A DNA stretch of 64,000 nt, from positions 20,398,001-20,462,000 of the forward strand of contig NC_079883.1 of assembly GCF_029227915.1 (NCBI RefSeq), written 5' to 3'. Numbering within the stretch: position 1 is the stretch's first letter; the number at the start of each line of letters is the position of its first letter. Source of the stretch: Hydractinia symbiolongicarpus (lineage: Eukaryota; Cnidaria; Hydrozoa; Anthoathecata; Hydractiniidae). A program made the position numbers and the translations under genes. The notes below the pieces were generated by a model, which saw only the letters and a program-made list of their open reading frames with translations, had not been told where the DNA came from and did not search any database. This document shows positions 1 to 20,756 of this stretch, piece by piece.

Positions 1-941
1 CTGTGCTGCTCGCATGTTCCACGTAAGTGATTTTGTAAGTGCTTTAATCAAAAAGATCGTGAATATCGTTTTGATTTTAGCGCAGGATGGCTGATAATTG
101 AAACAAAAGCAACTGCTCCTAAGGAAGGTGGAGGAGGTCTGATCAAATGGTGGACAACTTGTTACAGTGTACAAACTCATGCTTAAGAGTAATGGCTTCT
201 CTTAGTGACATAAAGGATTTTGGCCCAGTAACAGTCACAAAAATTGACGTTGGTTTACCGCCAGATATGCAAGCTAAAGCAAAGTCATTAATTGCCGAAG
301 AAAACAAACTAAATTAAATTAGGTACGATCGCATTAAGCAGAAAATAAAGGATATTCGAGAATGCAGAAAGGATTTAACTGAAAGGAGACGTTCGGGCAG
401 AAACTCGTGTGTGATAACTAAAACATATTGAAAAATCTAATGCTGCCACTACATACATTCAAAATTCCATATATTACTTTACGCATGGACGGCAACCAGA
501 GAAGCTGCAGGCTATCTCACTAAATATTGCGATATTATATGCAGGTGTACCAACGAAATCAGTACGTAACAAGCAGGGCGAAATACCGTTTTACGTATCT
601 TAGGACTCTAAAAATGCGTTGGCTTCCAGAGGCTTCGCCCCTGCACCGTGGGCACAGGGGGCTTACAGCACCTGGACCCCGTTGACCCTGCTGTTTCGGC
701 AACACACTTCGCTCGTTAATTGCCACTAAAATCTCAAAATCTTCCCCCCCCCCCCCCACTTTAGAAATTGTGGCGCCGCCCCTGTTACGACAGAGAATGA
801 GGAAAAAGGACCGATGTTAGAGCATGAAAATGAAGAAGATGGAGGGGAGACAGAGGAAAACAAGGCCAGTGACCCTCTTTTAAGCAAAGAGATCAAGTAT
901 TTCTCATTTTAGCTAGGGAAGATTTAAAGCTTCAGCAAAGT
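1..941. other. Left-edge segment without a recognisable gene
   Basis: No supported gene is seen. A short open stretch begins near 192 on the plus strand (MASLSDIKDFGP...) and stops after about 40 codons. It may be the upstream part of the same decayed element as the small ORF at 942. A run of 15 C residues lies near 744-758. The segment looks like transposon debris. Confidence 0.4.
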
Positions 942-1214
942 ATGTTAGATGAGCTTGCTCAGTCTAACCGAGAAGCAAACAAAGAATTTGTTAAAATGTC
1001 AGAGTCAATCATGTCCGTGGAAAAAGCCATTAATGATGGATTGGCAATAATGACAGTAGCACTCGGAGGTGAAGTAAAAAGTGTTAAAAAGGATGCAAGA
1101 ATTGTACTTGTTAAACACGTTACAGCGATAAATTGTTTTCTGTTATTCAACGCCATGTTTTCTGTTTTTTCTTTCTTTTTACAAAATAAAAATAAACATT
1201 CTAAAATCATATGA
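942..1214 (+). pseudogene. Small ORF, possible remnant of a transposon-associated DNA-binding protein
   Basis: This is a 90-codon plus-strand ORF. I do not recognise a definite family. Roughly the first 45 residues are hydrophilic and probably helical (MLDELAQSNREANKEF...), in the manner of the C-terminal coiled segment of Myb/MADF-type proteins carried by some DNA transposons. The last third is hydrophobic and low-complexity and is probably read-through. Open coding-like stretches upstream (about 192-310 and 795-940) sit in other frames or contain stops, so a broken gene is more likely than an intact small one. The function is unknown. Confidence 0.3.
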
Positions 1215-1821
1215 GCAATAAACCTTTTCCGAATTTCCTAATTATGCCAAACTAAATTAAAGAGGTCGATACTAAAAATGATTTTTATCCCTAAGTTCCT
1301 TGACAAAAGGTAGAAATTACCTAATTTCGTAAATATTTTATTCGTTCAATTCCGAGCTGAAAGTTACGGTCAAACCCTTCGCATTGCCGAGATTCTTAAA
1401 AATAGCCTCGTTTTCAAAATAATTATTTTCTTCAAATCTAAATAAAATCCAGCCATTGCTCTAAAAATTTCATTTTTATCATGATAATTTAATATTCTAT
1501 CTGAATATCCTTATTTGAAGAGCACAGAACAATTATAAAATTTAGGATGACGTCATAATTATTATAATTTTTATTTTCCGTGTAACTTTTATTTTCGAAA
1601 TAATCATTTTTTATTTTTTTTTTATCGTGGATTTGTTGTTTTCGTTTTCACTATTTGATTTTTTTTCAAAGGTTTTTGCAACTAGGGTGATTATGACCTT
1701 CTCGGCGTTATTAACACCTTAAATAGATTAGTTGATGACAGTATTGAAAATAATTAATTTACAGTTGGGTACGAGTTTCCTTTTACATGTGGAGAACGTG
1801 GTAGACCGGTAAAAATAAATT
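1215..1821. other. AT-rich spacer
   Basis: AT-rich sequence with long T runs near 1610-1625. No gene or clear repeat is seen. Confidence 0.4.
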
Positions 1822-3239
1822 ATGAGCAGCTGTTTCTATTTGTTTGACAACCAGCTTTTATGCAGTGACATTGCCAGCATGTTAACTGTTTCTGTAAGGA
1901 CAGTCAAAAAAATAATTTCAGAACTTGGACTTGCTCAACGTATGTTTTACAGTGATGTGGACGAACAATCACTCGACAATAAAGTACAACGTGTTTGTAT
2001 TGAATTTCCTAAGATTGTATACAGGAGACTTTGGTGAGTTATTCAAAAAAAGAATTAGAGTAAGTGGAACTAAAGCAAGAAAATATCTACGGAAAGTTGA
2101 CCCTATTGGGGTTACTGAAAGGTGATCATAATCCTCAGTTCACCGACGTAAATATTACGTACCAGCACCGTTGTCACTGTGGCACATAGATGGAAACGAC
2201 ATACCTATTCGGTATGTTTTCAGGAAATATATCTACGTATATAGATACTTTTCTGTATCACACTGTTGTGCAATGTATACAGCTAATACTAAAAGTTTCT
2301 TAAGTGTTCCAACACGTAATGTACCCATCATATTTTTTTATTTAGATGGCGTAGTCGTTGGTGATGTGGATGGACTTAGTAGAGTCCCAGTATTTCTCCA
2401 ATGTTCGAGCAATAATAAAGCATCAACATTTCTTCAGTGTTCTACAGACACAATCCGTAAGTATTGCCTTCCTTCACGTGTCCGTTCAGACAGAGGCAAT
2501 GAAAATGCAGATGTTGCATGCTTTATGTTAAACCACCCCTTGCGTAGTCCAGGTCCGGAAAGTATGATTTGCGGTAAGAGTGTACACAATCAGAGAATCG
2601 GACGTCTTTGGAGGGACGTTTTTACTGGCGTGCTGAAACTGTAATAAAATTTGTTTTACTATATGGAAGATTGTGACCCTTCCTGCGACATGGATCTATT
2701 CTGCTTACATTACATATTTTTACCAAGGATAAATCGTAATTTGGATATCTGGCAAGAAGGATGGATTCACCATAAAATGTCCTCTGCTAGAGAAAGAACA
2801 CCAATGCAACTATTTATCGAGAGGTTAATGAATAACCAAAGCCAAGTCAAGTACGACGCAGAAATAGCAGCTCTTATTCAAGCAAGCCCATATATTTTGC
2901 AAACAAAAACTAACGCAAAAACAAAACAAAATAGCAACCTTAATAGCAAACAAAATAACTAAAAAGTTGTTCTCAAAATATAGATTACTATTTTAGAAAT
3001 GTAAAAAAATGGTGGTTTTTCTACAGGATGACTATGATTTCTATGGGATTGACTGGGCTAGTGCCATACCTGACAATAATGACGTGGCTACAGCAGATGT
3101 TCTTGAATCTTCAACGATATTACCACCTGAACAGATAACAGACTTGACAAACAGATTCAATCCATTGGAAGACTGCGAGGATTTTGGCATGACAACTTAT
3201 TTTAATACTCGACGATATTTGTTTTATCAGAAGAATTAA
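1822..3239 (+). pseudogene. Integrase-core (rve-like) transposon-type gene, frameshifted
   Basis: Plus-strand remnant of a gene found in many copies in cnidarian and other animal genomes. An N-terminal helix-turn-helix-like part comes first (1822-2037, DIASMLTVSVRTVKKI). An integrase core follows (2171-2644), with LWHIDGND holding a likely first catalytic Asp and RVRSDRGNENADV a likely second, then SVHNQRIGRLWRDVF. The next part (2651-2962) carries LFCLHYIFLPRINR and a GW..H motif. A C-terminal tail (3009-3239) contains FYGIDWASAIP. The parts lie in different frames separated by stops, so the gene is dead. The likely original role is a DDE-type recombinase of a DNA transposon, perhaps the IS3EU type, but that subfamily name is uncertain. 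A second, more deleted copy lies at 19127-19877. Confidence 0.7.
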
Positions 3240-3934
3240 AGCAAAATATAACAATAGTGCAAAGAAATCTTATCCTAAGTTATATACCTAAGGTTCAAAA
3301 AATCCCTCACATTCAAACTGTGGAGCAGAAATCATGCGGAATTCAATTCTTCTTTCGAATTATGCACTATAGGTAAACGAATTGTTGTGCATGCAGATGA
3401 CTGTGGATAGACACCTTAATTTTCTTCCATGCAGGTAACATGAATAATTTTCAGGGTTGGAGATTTAGGAATATTATTATATGATGTTGCAAATTTCAAT
3501 AGCATTTCCACCTGCTTAGGACTCATATTTTCGACCATAATTATAAGAAACACCTCGTTCATTTCTTGGTTACTTGTGCATTCTTTAATTTTATTTATAA
3601 ATTGCAATAAATTCCTTGTCGCAGCACTAAGAAGAATTATATCAGCAGTGAGGAATGTGTTGACATCTTGAAATCAAGTCATTACTAAGAAATCTTAGAA
3701 AAATATCATGCGATATTTTGGGTGAGTTCAAGGAAGTTTAATGACGCGGTCAAGGGAATTGGGCGCATTTTCGCAGGATGAATTAACCACGGGAACCGAA
3801 TTTTTTCCTGCGAAAATTCCTTCGGTTGAAAAGTAGATGGCAGATCCAGATGTACGCAGTGCGGATTGTTTCGTACACTTTAGGGGAGGCGAACAAAAAA
3901 CTATTTTGTTGCAGCCAAAAAAAATTTTTTTTTA
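3240..3934. other. Spacer after integrase remnant
   Basis: No gene is seen. Around 3768-3822 a short inverted pair is visible (TTTTCGCAGGA and TCCTGCGAAAA, about 35 bases apart). Similar TTTTCGCG-type motifs recur at 4400-4930 and 25.6-26.2 kb, so this is probably part of a dispersed non-coding repeat. Confidence 0.35.
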
Positions 3935-4190
3935 AATAATTTTAAAATAACAAATAACTATATTTCATAACTAAGAACTGTAATCTTTTTAACAACATTT
4001 TTACAAAATCTTCATGGCTGTACAGGATAAAAATTAGTACGTTTAGGATGTACTTTTTTACCAGTAATCATCAAAAATAAGATCTTTCACCGAAGATAAC
4101 CGAGAATATTTTACGTACTATATAATAATAACAGCATTTTATAACATTTAAACTTCTCTGAGCTTAAGAAATAGCTATCATGACCAATAA
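3935..4190 (+). repeat. Dispersed repeat, copy 1
   Basis: About 250 bp that reads closely like 17820-18060 in the same orientation. Shared landmarks, in order, are a TATTTCA..ACTAAG start, TTCATGGCTGTA, a GATAACC.AGAATATTTT block, AACAGCATTTTAT and CTTAAGAAATA. The similarity was found by eye. The family is not recognised. Confidence 0.6.
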
Positions 4191-4550
4191 CAATTTTTTT
4201 TATGTTTCGAGTCCCTTTTCCACAAAATACTACGAGCTTCGGAGTTCGTTATGAGATGGCACCAAATTTGAATAACTATACAGACGAAAATATTCAACAA
4301 CAAATCGAACGCACAATATGGTGGCTTCAACTTTATTCACGAATCTTTACTTTCTTTATCTCTACTCACAAAGTAAATACTATAAAGGAAGAAAGTTTCG
4401 CTGGAGGAAAGTTTCGCGGTTCAGAAGAACTTTCGCGGACTAGCAAATTGGAAATTCTTTACGGGAAAAAACTTTCGCGGACCGATAATGCAGTATAAAA
4501 CAATGTAAAACCAAGGATATGAATGTTGTAACTATTTTATCATAAAAAAA
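4191..4550. other. Spacer with repeated TTTCGC motifs
   Basis: An open frame at 4202-4498 shows no recognisable domain. Its second half is built from repeated AAGTTTCGCGG/AACTTTCGCGGAC motifs that continue at about 4880-4970, so it is read as repeat rather than gene. Confidence 0.4.
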
Positions 4551-4684
4551 TCTATATTATAATACCCGTATACGTCTCTCCGTCACGCAAAATGGTAGCT
4601 TAGTTGCGCAGGTAGCGAGACGCACGCAATGCGTTATAAAAAGGACGGGCAAACCCGTGGATTTTTCCACGGGCCAACGACTAG
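4551..4684 (+). mobile_element. Non-autonomous Helitron, 134 bp
   Basis: All Helitron hallmarks are visible. The element starts with TC (TCTATATTATAATACCCG) directly after an A at 4550. It ends with CTAG at 4681-4684 directly before a T at 4685, so the insertion site is A|T with no target duplication. A perfect 7-bp hairpin, CCCGTGG (4654-4660) with CCACGGG (4667-4673), sits 11 nt upstream of the end. There is no coding capacity. A second full-length copy lies at 56548-56673 and related ends at 59.75-60.0 kb. Confidence 0.88.
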
Positions 4685-5340
4685 TACTATATAATATTCT
4701 TAGATTATGTCTTCGCAATCTTCCGAAATTTTATCAGCCTTTTGAATGAAAATTTTTTCGTTGACAAAAATTAAAAAAAATATAGTTCCGCTTCTTATCA
4801 CCTTTGTTATAGTTTCTAAGCCTTTCTTCTCAACGTATTTTCTACAAACTCAGCTAATTAAGACAACGATACTTGTTTTAAAAACATCGCGGGAAAAAAA
4901 CTTTTGCAGACAACACTTGAGACAAATTCGCGGAAAGGCCCCCAAAACCACGAAACCTTCTCCCAGCGAAAGTTGCTTCCTTTAAAACAATAAAAATGTT
5001 TGTCACATGTTGCTCATTTTTAATATCTTTAACTTTTCTTTATTCATTATTTTGTCACAGTTTGGAAAATGTGTGTAAAAATAATAATTATAAAAAATTC
5101 AAATTTTAATATTTTCAATTAAAAACATTATTAGTCTTTTTTAGGACGTTTTTTGTTGTGATGGCCGAAACATGCGCCGAACTAACCTTACTTAAAGGTA
5201 GTTTCTTCTATACAAGACTAGGCACCACCACTTTGTAGGTTTCTTCACACGAAAAGTATACAGGAACAACAAAGTCGTGTTCAATTGAGAAGCAACCATT
5301 TCTATCTACCGGATTCACTATTCCAAGTCTGCAAGAGCTT
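4685..5340. other. Intergenic, toward the HSP90 3' end
   Basis: AT-rich sequence with further TTTCGCGG-type motifs. No gene is seen. An open frame at 4746-4985 has no recognisable features. Confidence 0.4.
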
Positions 5341-5346
5341 TTTATT
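5341..5346 (-). terminator. Candidate HSP90 polyadenylation signal
   Basis: AATAAA on the minus strand about 190 nt beyond the HSP90 stop codon, a plausible 3' UTR length. Confidence 0.5.
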
Positions 5347-5533
5347 ACAGTGTAAATTACATAAGTGTCTTGCAAAGGTGGCCAATAAAAACAAAATTTA
5401 ACATGTACACCTCAGATCTTAAAAGACAACAATTTCTACAAACATTAACAAAATCGAATTGTCCTTTGCGAGAATTGGGTGCGGTGCTTCAAAACTGCAA
5501 AGGTATTTTCATTGATGCTATTTCTCGTTGAAG

Positions 5534-9462
<3,929 letters not shown>

Positions 9463-9503
9463 TTATGTATTGTCTGACGATGAAGACAGCTTCAAAAAGC
9501 TAG

Positions 9504-9509
9504 TTTATA
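9504..9509 (-). promoter_or_regulatory. HSP90 TATA box
   Basis: TATAAA on the minus strand, about 55 nt upstream of the HSP90 ATG. This implies a short 5' UTR of roughly 25-30 nt. Confidence 0.6.
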
Positions 9510-9575
9510 GCACCCCTACCACGGATGTATGGTGAAGAATTTGGAAAGGCCGATTTACTTTAGTAGGCAGGCTTA

Positions 9576-9599
9576 AGAACTTTCTCGAGGAATTTCGAA
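9576..9599 (-). promoter_or_regulatory. Proximal heat-shock element of HSP90
   Basis: Alternating GAA/TTC modules (AGAAC TTTCT CGAGG AATTTCGAA read on the plus strand) with roughly 5-bp spacing fit a heat-shock factor binding site. One module is imperfect (GAG). The site lies about 70 bp upstream of the TATA box. Confidence 0.7.
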
Positions 9600-9615
9600 T
9601 CCTACTTGCGATTTC

Positions 9616-9650
9616 ATTGGCTGTTGTGAGAAATTAAGCATTTTCATTGG
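9616..9650 (-). promoter_or_regulatory. Two CCAAT boxes upstream of HSP90
   Basis: ATTGG on the plus strand at 9616-9620 and again at 9646-9650, both in the context TTTCATTGGCT. These are two NF-Y-type CCAAT boxes 30 bp apart (about three helical turns), between the two heat-shock elements. Confidence 0.6.
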
Positions 9651-9662
9651 CTATCTGTTATG

Positions 9663-9682
9663 GTTCTAGAAAATTCTCGGAG
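9663..9682 (-). promoter_or_regulatory. Distal heat-shock element of HSP90
   Basis: GTTCT AGAAA ATTCT CGGAG gives three perfect nTTCn/nGAAn modules in alternation plus a partial fourth. This is a textbook heat-shock factor site about 215 bp upstream of the start codon, and the strongest regulatory site in the window. Confidence 0.8.
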
Positions 9683-10378
9683 GCCATGTGAACAAATGCA
9701 TAGTTCATTGTTGTAATCTACTATAAGCGTTGTTTTAGAACATTGATTTCTGTGCTTTGCGTAGATAAAAAAAGGAACCAAGGCATCACAGAAAACGAGA
9801 GATAGACCCGTACTTTTACCAGCCGCCAGCTTGGTTGATCTATTGCCTACAAAAACCTTTTATTTATTGATTTTGTGCCTTAAAACTTTCCAGTATCTCC
9901 TGTACAAAATTATTATTATTTAGAATATTTATACAGGACAAAGCCACTTTCGTGTTGGAAACACTGCTATGTTACGTTAAGTATACACCGACATTGCATA
10001 CTCAATCTCCCTCGCATGGCATGGGCTGCCTCGTAGTTGTGGCAAAGACACTTAAAAACATGCCCGTGCTGTGGACCAAATCAAGGACCTTGGTTACGAA
10101 GCGAAATCTATGGCCACGAGATTCAGGATATGTCTCTACAGACCACGGCCTTGGTTTTCATCCAGTCTTACTCCGGTATAATGTCAAAAGTGAAATGTAC
10201 TGTAATAATTCATTCAGAATTATGACAGTACATTGTTGCGTGGACTTTTTTTCAAACACCTAAGCGAGGTGTTTGAAAAAAAGTATATGTTCTGCAAATT
10301 TATATTTTCGTTCACATGGCGCAACTCATCCGGGTACTTTTTTTATCTAGAACAAATTCTCACGCGGTAGTGCTCAGG
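9683..10378. other. HSP90/RPS27 head-to-head spacer
   Basis: Shared upstream region of two divergent genes. An open frame at 9952-10263 has no recognisable domain and is not called. The notable feature is a perfect hairpin at 10244-10284. Confidence 0.5.
10244..10284. repeat. Perfect 18-bp inverted repeat with 5-nt loop
   Basis: Left arm ACTTTTTTTCAAACACCT (10244-10261), loop AAGCG, right arm AGGTGTTTGAAAAAAAGT (10267-10284). The arms match without a mismatch. It lies about 100 bp upstream of the RPS27 pyrimidine tract. No TA- or TTAA-type target duplication was noticed, and its function is unknown. Confidence 0.85.
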
Positions 10379-10385
10379 CTCTTTT
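10379..10385 (+). promoter_or_regulatory. Candidate 5' TOP tract of RPS27
   Basis: A pyrimidine run CTCTTTT about 40 nt upstream of the RPS27 ATG fits the terminal oligopyrimidine start of ribosomal protein mRNAs. The transcription start itself cannot be seen. Confidence 0.45.
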
Positions 10386-10421
10386 GATTAATGTCTCAGT
10401 GAGAAGTTAGAGGTTATCAAG

Positions 10422-17211
<6,790 letters not shown>

Positions 17212-17402
17212 GACGACGTCCGTTATTTTTTTGGAAGGTGTATTTTGCTGGTTATGGAAAAGACTTTCCTGTAAATAATTTGTTGTGGTTTTTTTACTGA
17301 GACAGCGCCCTATCTGCATCAAAAAGAAATAGATATTTGTGAATTGATAAATTTGTGATTTCATGTAAGGTATTTTAATGCAGTCCAAATTTTTTATAAG
17401 AA

Positions 17403-17408
17403 AATAAA
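17403..17408 (+). terminator. Candidate RPS27 polyadenylation signal
   Basis: AATAAA about 190 nt after the RPS27 stop codon. Confidence 0.5.
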
Positions 17409-17587
17409 TTCTATAACTGGCCTTATTCATCTTTCACTAAAGTGTTTTTATCTTTGTTTTCCTGCCGCACTGACGCCCAAAAGTAATAGGGGAAATGGTA
17501 TCAAGCGAACTGGTGCCTAATATTTGCGCTTCGCGAAATTTTCTAAGCGGGAAAAAAATATCGATGTCTAAATCCTAAAATCTACTA

Positions 17588-17804
17588 AAGGCTAAAATAC
17601 ACGGTAAGTTTAAACGGATCGTTTAGTTGTAGGAAAAAAACTTATAAGTTTCGTTGCATGTCAATAGGAAGAACTTGAACATGTCCAACTTTTGAAAAAA
17701 ACTTATAAAACCGAAAAAAGCTGTACATCTGTGCTGTTTACACGGTAAGTTTTTTTTATCTTTCATTTAAACGGTCCGTTTAAACTTACCCTGTCTTTTA
17801 GCCT
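17588..17804. mobile_element. MITE with about 40-bp terminal inverted repeats
   Basis: The left end AGGCTAAAATACACGGTAAG and the right end, read in reverse complement as AGGCTAAAAGACAGGGTAAG, continue together through GTTTAAACGGA.CGTTTA. They form inverted repeats of about 40 bp around a non-coding 217-bp element. TA flanks both ends, so a TA or TNA target duplication is likely. The superfamily is not certain. Confidence 0.75.
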
Positions 17805-17819
17805 TACGAGAACTACAAC

Positions 17820-18060
17820 TATAATAACAAATAAATAATTATATTTCACGACTAAGTATCTATAAATTATTCCCAACAGTTTTACAGAATTTTCATGGCT
17901 GTAGGGGTGAAAATAAGTCGGTTTTGGATGTATTAACAAGTAAACATCAAGAATAACATCTTGGAATCAAGATAACCAAGAATATTTTGCGTACCACAGT
18001 AGTAACAGCATTTTATTAACCTTCGTTAAAACTTAAGAAATACCCCTCATGTCTACCAAC
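17820..18060 (+). repeat. Dispersed repeat, copy 2
   Basis: Same family and orientation as 3935-4190. It directly follows the MITE and precedes the Helitron helicase remnant, so it might be internal non-coding sequence of a larger element. Confidence 0.6.
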
Positions 18061-18296
18061 TTACACCAATCCAAGCAAGGCCAATATATGCAGACTACAA
18101 AAATGTACTGCTAAATCTTCCACATTGCTGGAAAAATTTTTAAAATGCTGACCCTGCGAAAGTTATAAGGCAGCGTGGTGACCAATGTTTTATTGAGTTA
18201 TAGAATAATATCAGAGTGAGAAAGTTAAAAATACAACACGAAGATTTACTAAAATCTAAATTTTAATTCTCAAAATTCTCTACCCCCCAGATATAT

Positions 18297-18947
18297 TTGC
18301 TCAAAACAAACCTGCCTCGAGCACAAAACAATGTTAACAGCATAGCGTTGGAGGAAATAAATATTTGGGCGATTAACGAAAGTCCAGAAAATATTTCCGT
18401 GTCAATTGTGCAAAATCTTAATAGCCGCACTCCTGGAAACAGGCGGACTTGCTCGAAACCTTCTTTCAAAGTTATGCTGACATCGAATATTGATGTATTT
18501 GATAACCTTATTAACGAGCAGATTGGGACTGTTTATCATAGAAAAACTGATAGCTTAGGAAAAGTAACAAAAATAGGCTTGAAAATGGAAGACAAAATCT
18601 CAGGGTTTAAGACCATGAGAACAGATTCATACGACATGCATGAAAATGTCATCCTTCCACTGATGCTGTACTGCACTGTCTAGAAGGTTCAAGGAAAAAA
18701 GTTCATAAAATTGTTGTCTGTTTTGATTTACTGAAACAACGAGCCTTTCACCCTGGGCAGATCTGCATCGTGTTACAAATTTAGATGGTTTATACTTAAC
18801 TGGTACATTTAAAAAGTCAGCTATTAAAGCAGACACTCGAGCAACCGAACAGTACAATTTTATTCGAGAACATTCAAAATTGATACCAATGGATACTGGT
18901 GTAATAAGTGACAATTCTATTATAGTAACTTTCTTAAAACAAACATA
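18297..18947 (+). pseudogene. Helitron-type (Pif1-like) helicase C-terminal remnant
   Basis: The plus-strand 128-codon frame (18297-18683) contains MLTSNIDVFDNLINEQIGTV, the pattern of Pif1/Helitron helicases near their C-terminal SF1 motifs. Downstream, in other frames, FDLLKQRAFHPGQICIVL resembles the motif VI region, where an ALSRV-type sequence would follow but is decayed. GLYLTGTFKKSAIKADTRAT then continues the usual C-terminus to a stop near 18947. At least two frameshifts separate the parts. The N-terminal Rep nuclease is not seen here. Helitron helicases unwind DNA for rolling-circle transposition. This copy is dead, but the window also holds several short Helitrons. Confidence 0.7.
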
Positions 18948-19126
18948 AAGACGATATCAAATCCGACCGTATTCTCAGTGAGAAATTTTTGTATTTGGTC
19001 AATGATTTTTATATTTAGTCAAAAGCATTGTCAATATTCTTCTGAATGTATGTCCTAGACAATTATTACGCTCTCGAAATCACAATCTGGTTCTTGTTTC
19101 CTCCACTGTCAAAGCTGCATCATAAA

Positions 19127-19877
19127 CAGTTAAAGATGGCTGCTTCTTCAGAAATAGTCGAATTCTTCGATGAATTGTCATCCATAACAACAGCTACAGA
19201 AGCAAGATCAGAAGATGATTTGGTACTACTAGTGGATTGTAACTTCAAATCTATTCATTGACAAAAAAGTCACTTGGATGAGCTTGTTCAACAATTCTCT
19301 GTATTCTCTAAAGACCTATACAGAGAATTTGGATATGGTCGAAAAAACAACAACAAAGTGGCGATATTCAGATCATCAATCAATGTTGAAAAACGTGAAA
19401 GTCCTGGTCGGCCAAAGCAAGCTGTACCGGCTGATACATTGGTTTATTTCAGCAATCTTGGGTTCACCTGGCAAAATATCGCTGATATTAAGTTAGCAAC
19501 ATGCACTTTTTTATATGTTAGACATACTCAGCATGGATAACGACATGCAAAACTTATTCTGCATTATGTATTTGTCCCCTGCATCAATCTTGTGAGCGAA
19601 AGCTTTGTGCAAGGTTAGAATCAACATCCACTTCGGTCTTAACGCAATTGGTCCCCGAAAAGAATATGGACAAACGGTATGGCTGATAAAGAAATCACAC
19701 ATCAGTCATGTTAAAGAACTGGTAAATGGTTGCGGAAATCCAGATAACGAAAACTTGGAATGGTTCGGAATGGACTGGTTCGCGCCGTGGCCTCAAGTTG
19801 ACGGATTACCAACGGTGAACTTAGATGACGTTGTCTGTCCATTGGATCCTCAACACATTCTACCACTTACGGTATAG
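19127..19877 (+). pseudogene. Integrase-family remnant, second copy with core deleted
   Basis: Plus-strand pieces of the same gene family as 1822-3239. An N-terminal acidic segment (19136-19260, SSEIVEFFDELSSITTATEA) is followed by a GRPK-type linker with a helix-turn-helix-like stretch (19274-19540, SPGRPKQAVPADTLV and LGFTWQNIADIKL). After a frameshift a C-terminal part appears (19605-19877, ENLEWFGMDWFAPWPQVDG). This corresponds to FYGIDWASAIP in the first copy. The whole integrase core that should lie between is missing, so this is an internally deleted, inactive derivative. Confidence 0.6.
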
Positions 19878-19879
19878 AT

Positions 19880-20756
19880 GTATTCATCACGGCGATGCAA
19901 GTGCTCCTGTGAACATAGCTAATTTCGTGTCCCATATAATCTTGTTTCCAAACAGGAAAAATAGAAAACATATATTATTGAATGTATAAAACTCTGGATA
20001 GGACATAAAATATAAATGGAAAAATGAACATAATATCAAGTTCACAGTTTAAGCTTTCAAAAAAAAAATCTTTTTGCTTATAATTCCCACTACTTCACAA
20101 TGTCAAACCTAGTTTAAGATAATTCAAGAAGCAAAAACTAAACATAAGCTATTCAGTTTAAAAAATCAGTGCCTACAAGTTAGTTAAAAGTCTAAACTTG
20201 TTGAACACAACTGTTACATAAAATTCTCAGCGATTAATTTTTAAGGCTTGCCTGTTGTTTTTTCAACCTATCAACTATAACAGAAGTATGAAAAATTATT
20301 TCTTATAGGATGCATAGCATATAAACTTTAAACAAAAACAAGAAGCCTTGCGACTTAAAAATTTCTGCCATTAGCAATAATCTGAAAAAGATATAAAATC
20401 GTGACTTGTCACAATTTTCTAGCTATAATACATTATCTTTCACCGTAAATATCCAGCCTCAACAATTTGTACTTGATACGAATTAAATACATCATCTGCA
20501 ATATAAGGAAAGAATGGGGAGTGAGGGAACTTGATTCAGCCTCACCATTTCCCTCATTATCCATATCAAAAAATTTCAATGAGACTGCCGCTACAATCAA
20601 TCTTATGTACAGCTTTCCTTGTCCAGCTGATGCCCTAATATGTTGATATTCCCACTCAAAACCATCAGGTGCATTAGGGTTGATATTGTAGCACGATTGT
20701 ACACCACAAACTCAAAGTTATTCACTGTCACAAAAAGCAAATCTTTTTCAATTTTT
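19880..20756. other. Spacer
   Basis: AT-rich sequence without a recognised gene. At 20340 the motif CAAGAAGCC resembles the end of the repeat found at 36340 and 55545, but the similarity soon fades. Confidence 0.4.

Noticed and set aside
559-759. Minus-strand ORF with GGGG start
   Set aside because: It begins in a C homopolymer and shows no domain.
9952-10263. 103-codon ORF between HSP90 and RPS27
   Set aside because: No recognisable domain, and it ends in the palindrome arm. It is likely chance.
20337-20400. Third copy of the CAAGAAGCC-ended repeat
   Set aside because: Only about 10-15 bases match the end seen at 36340 and 55545, too little to call.
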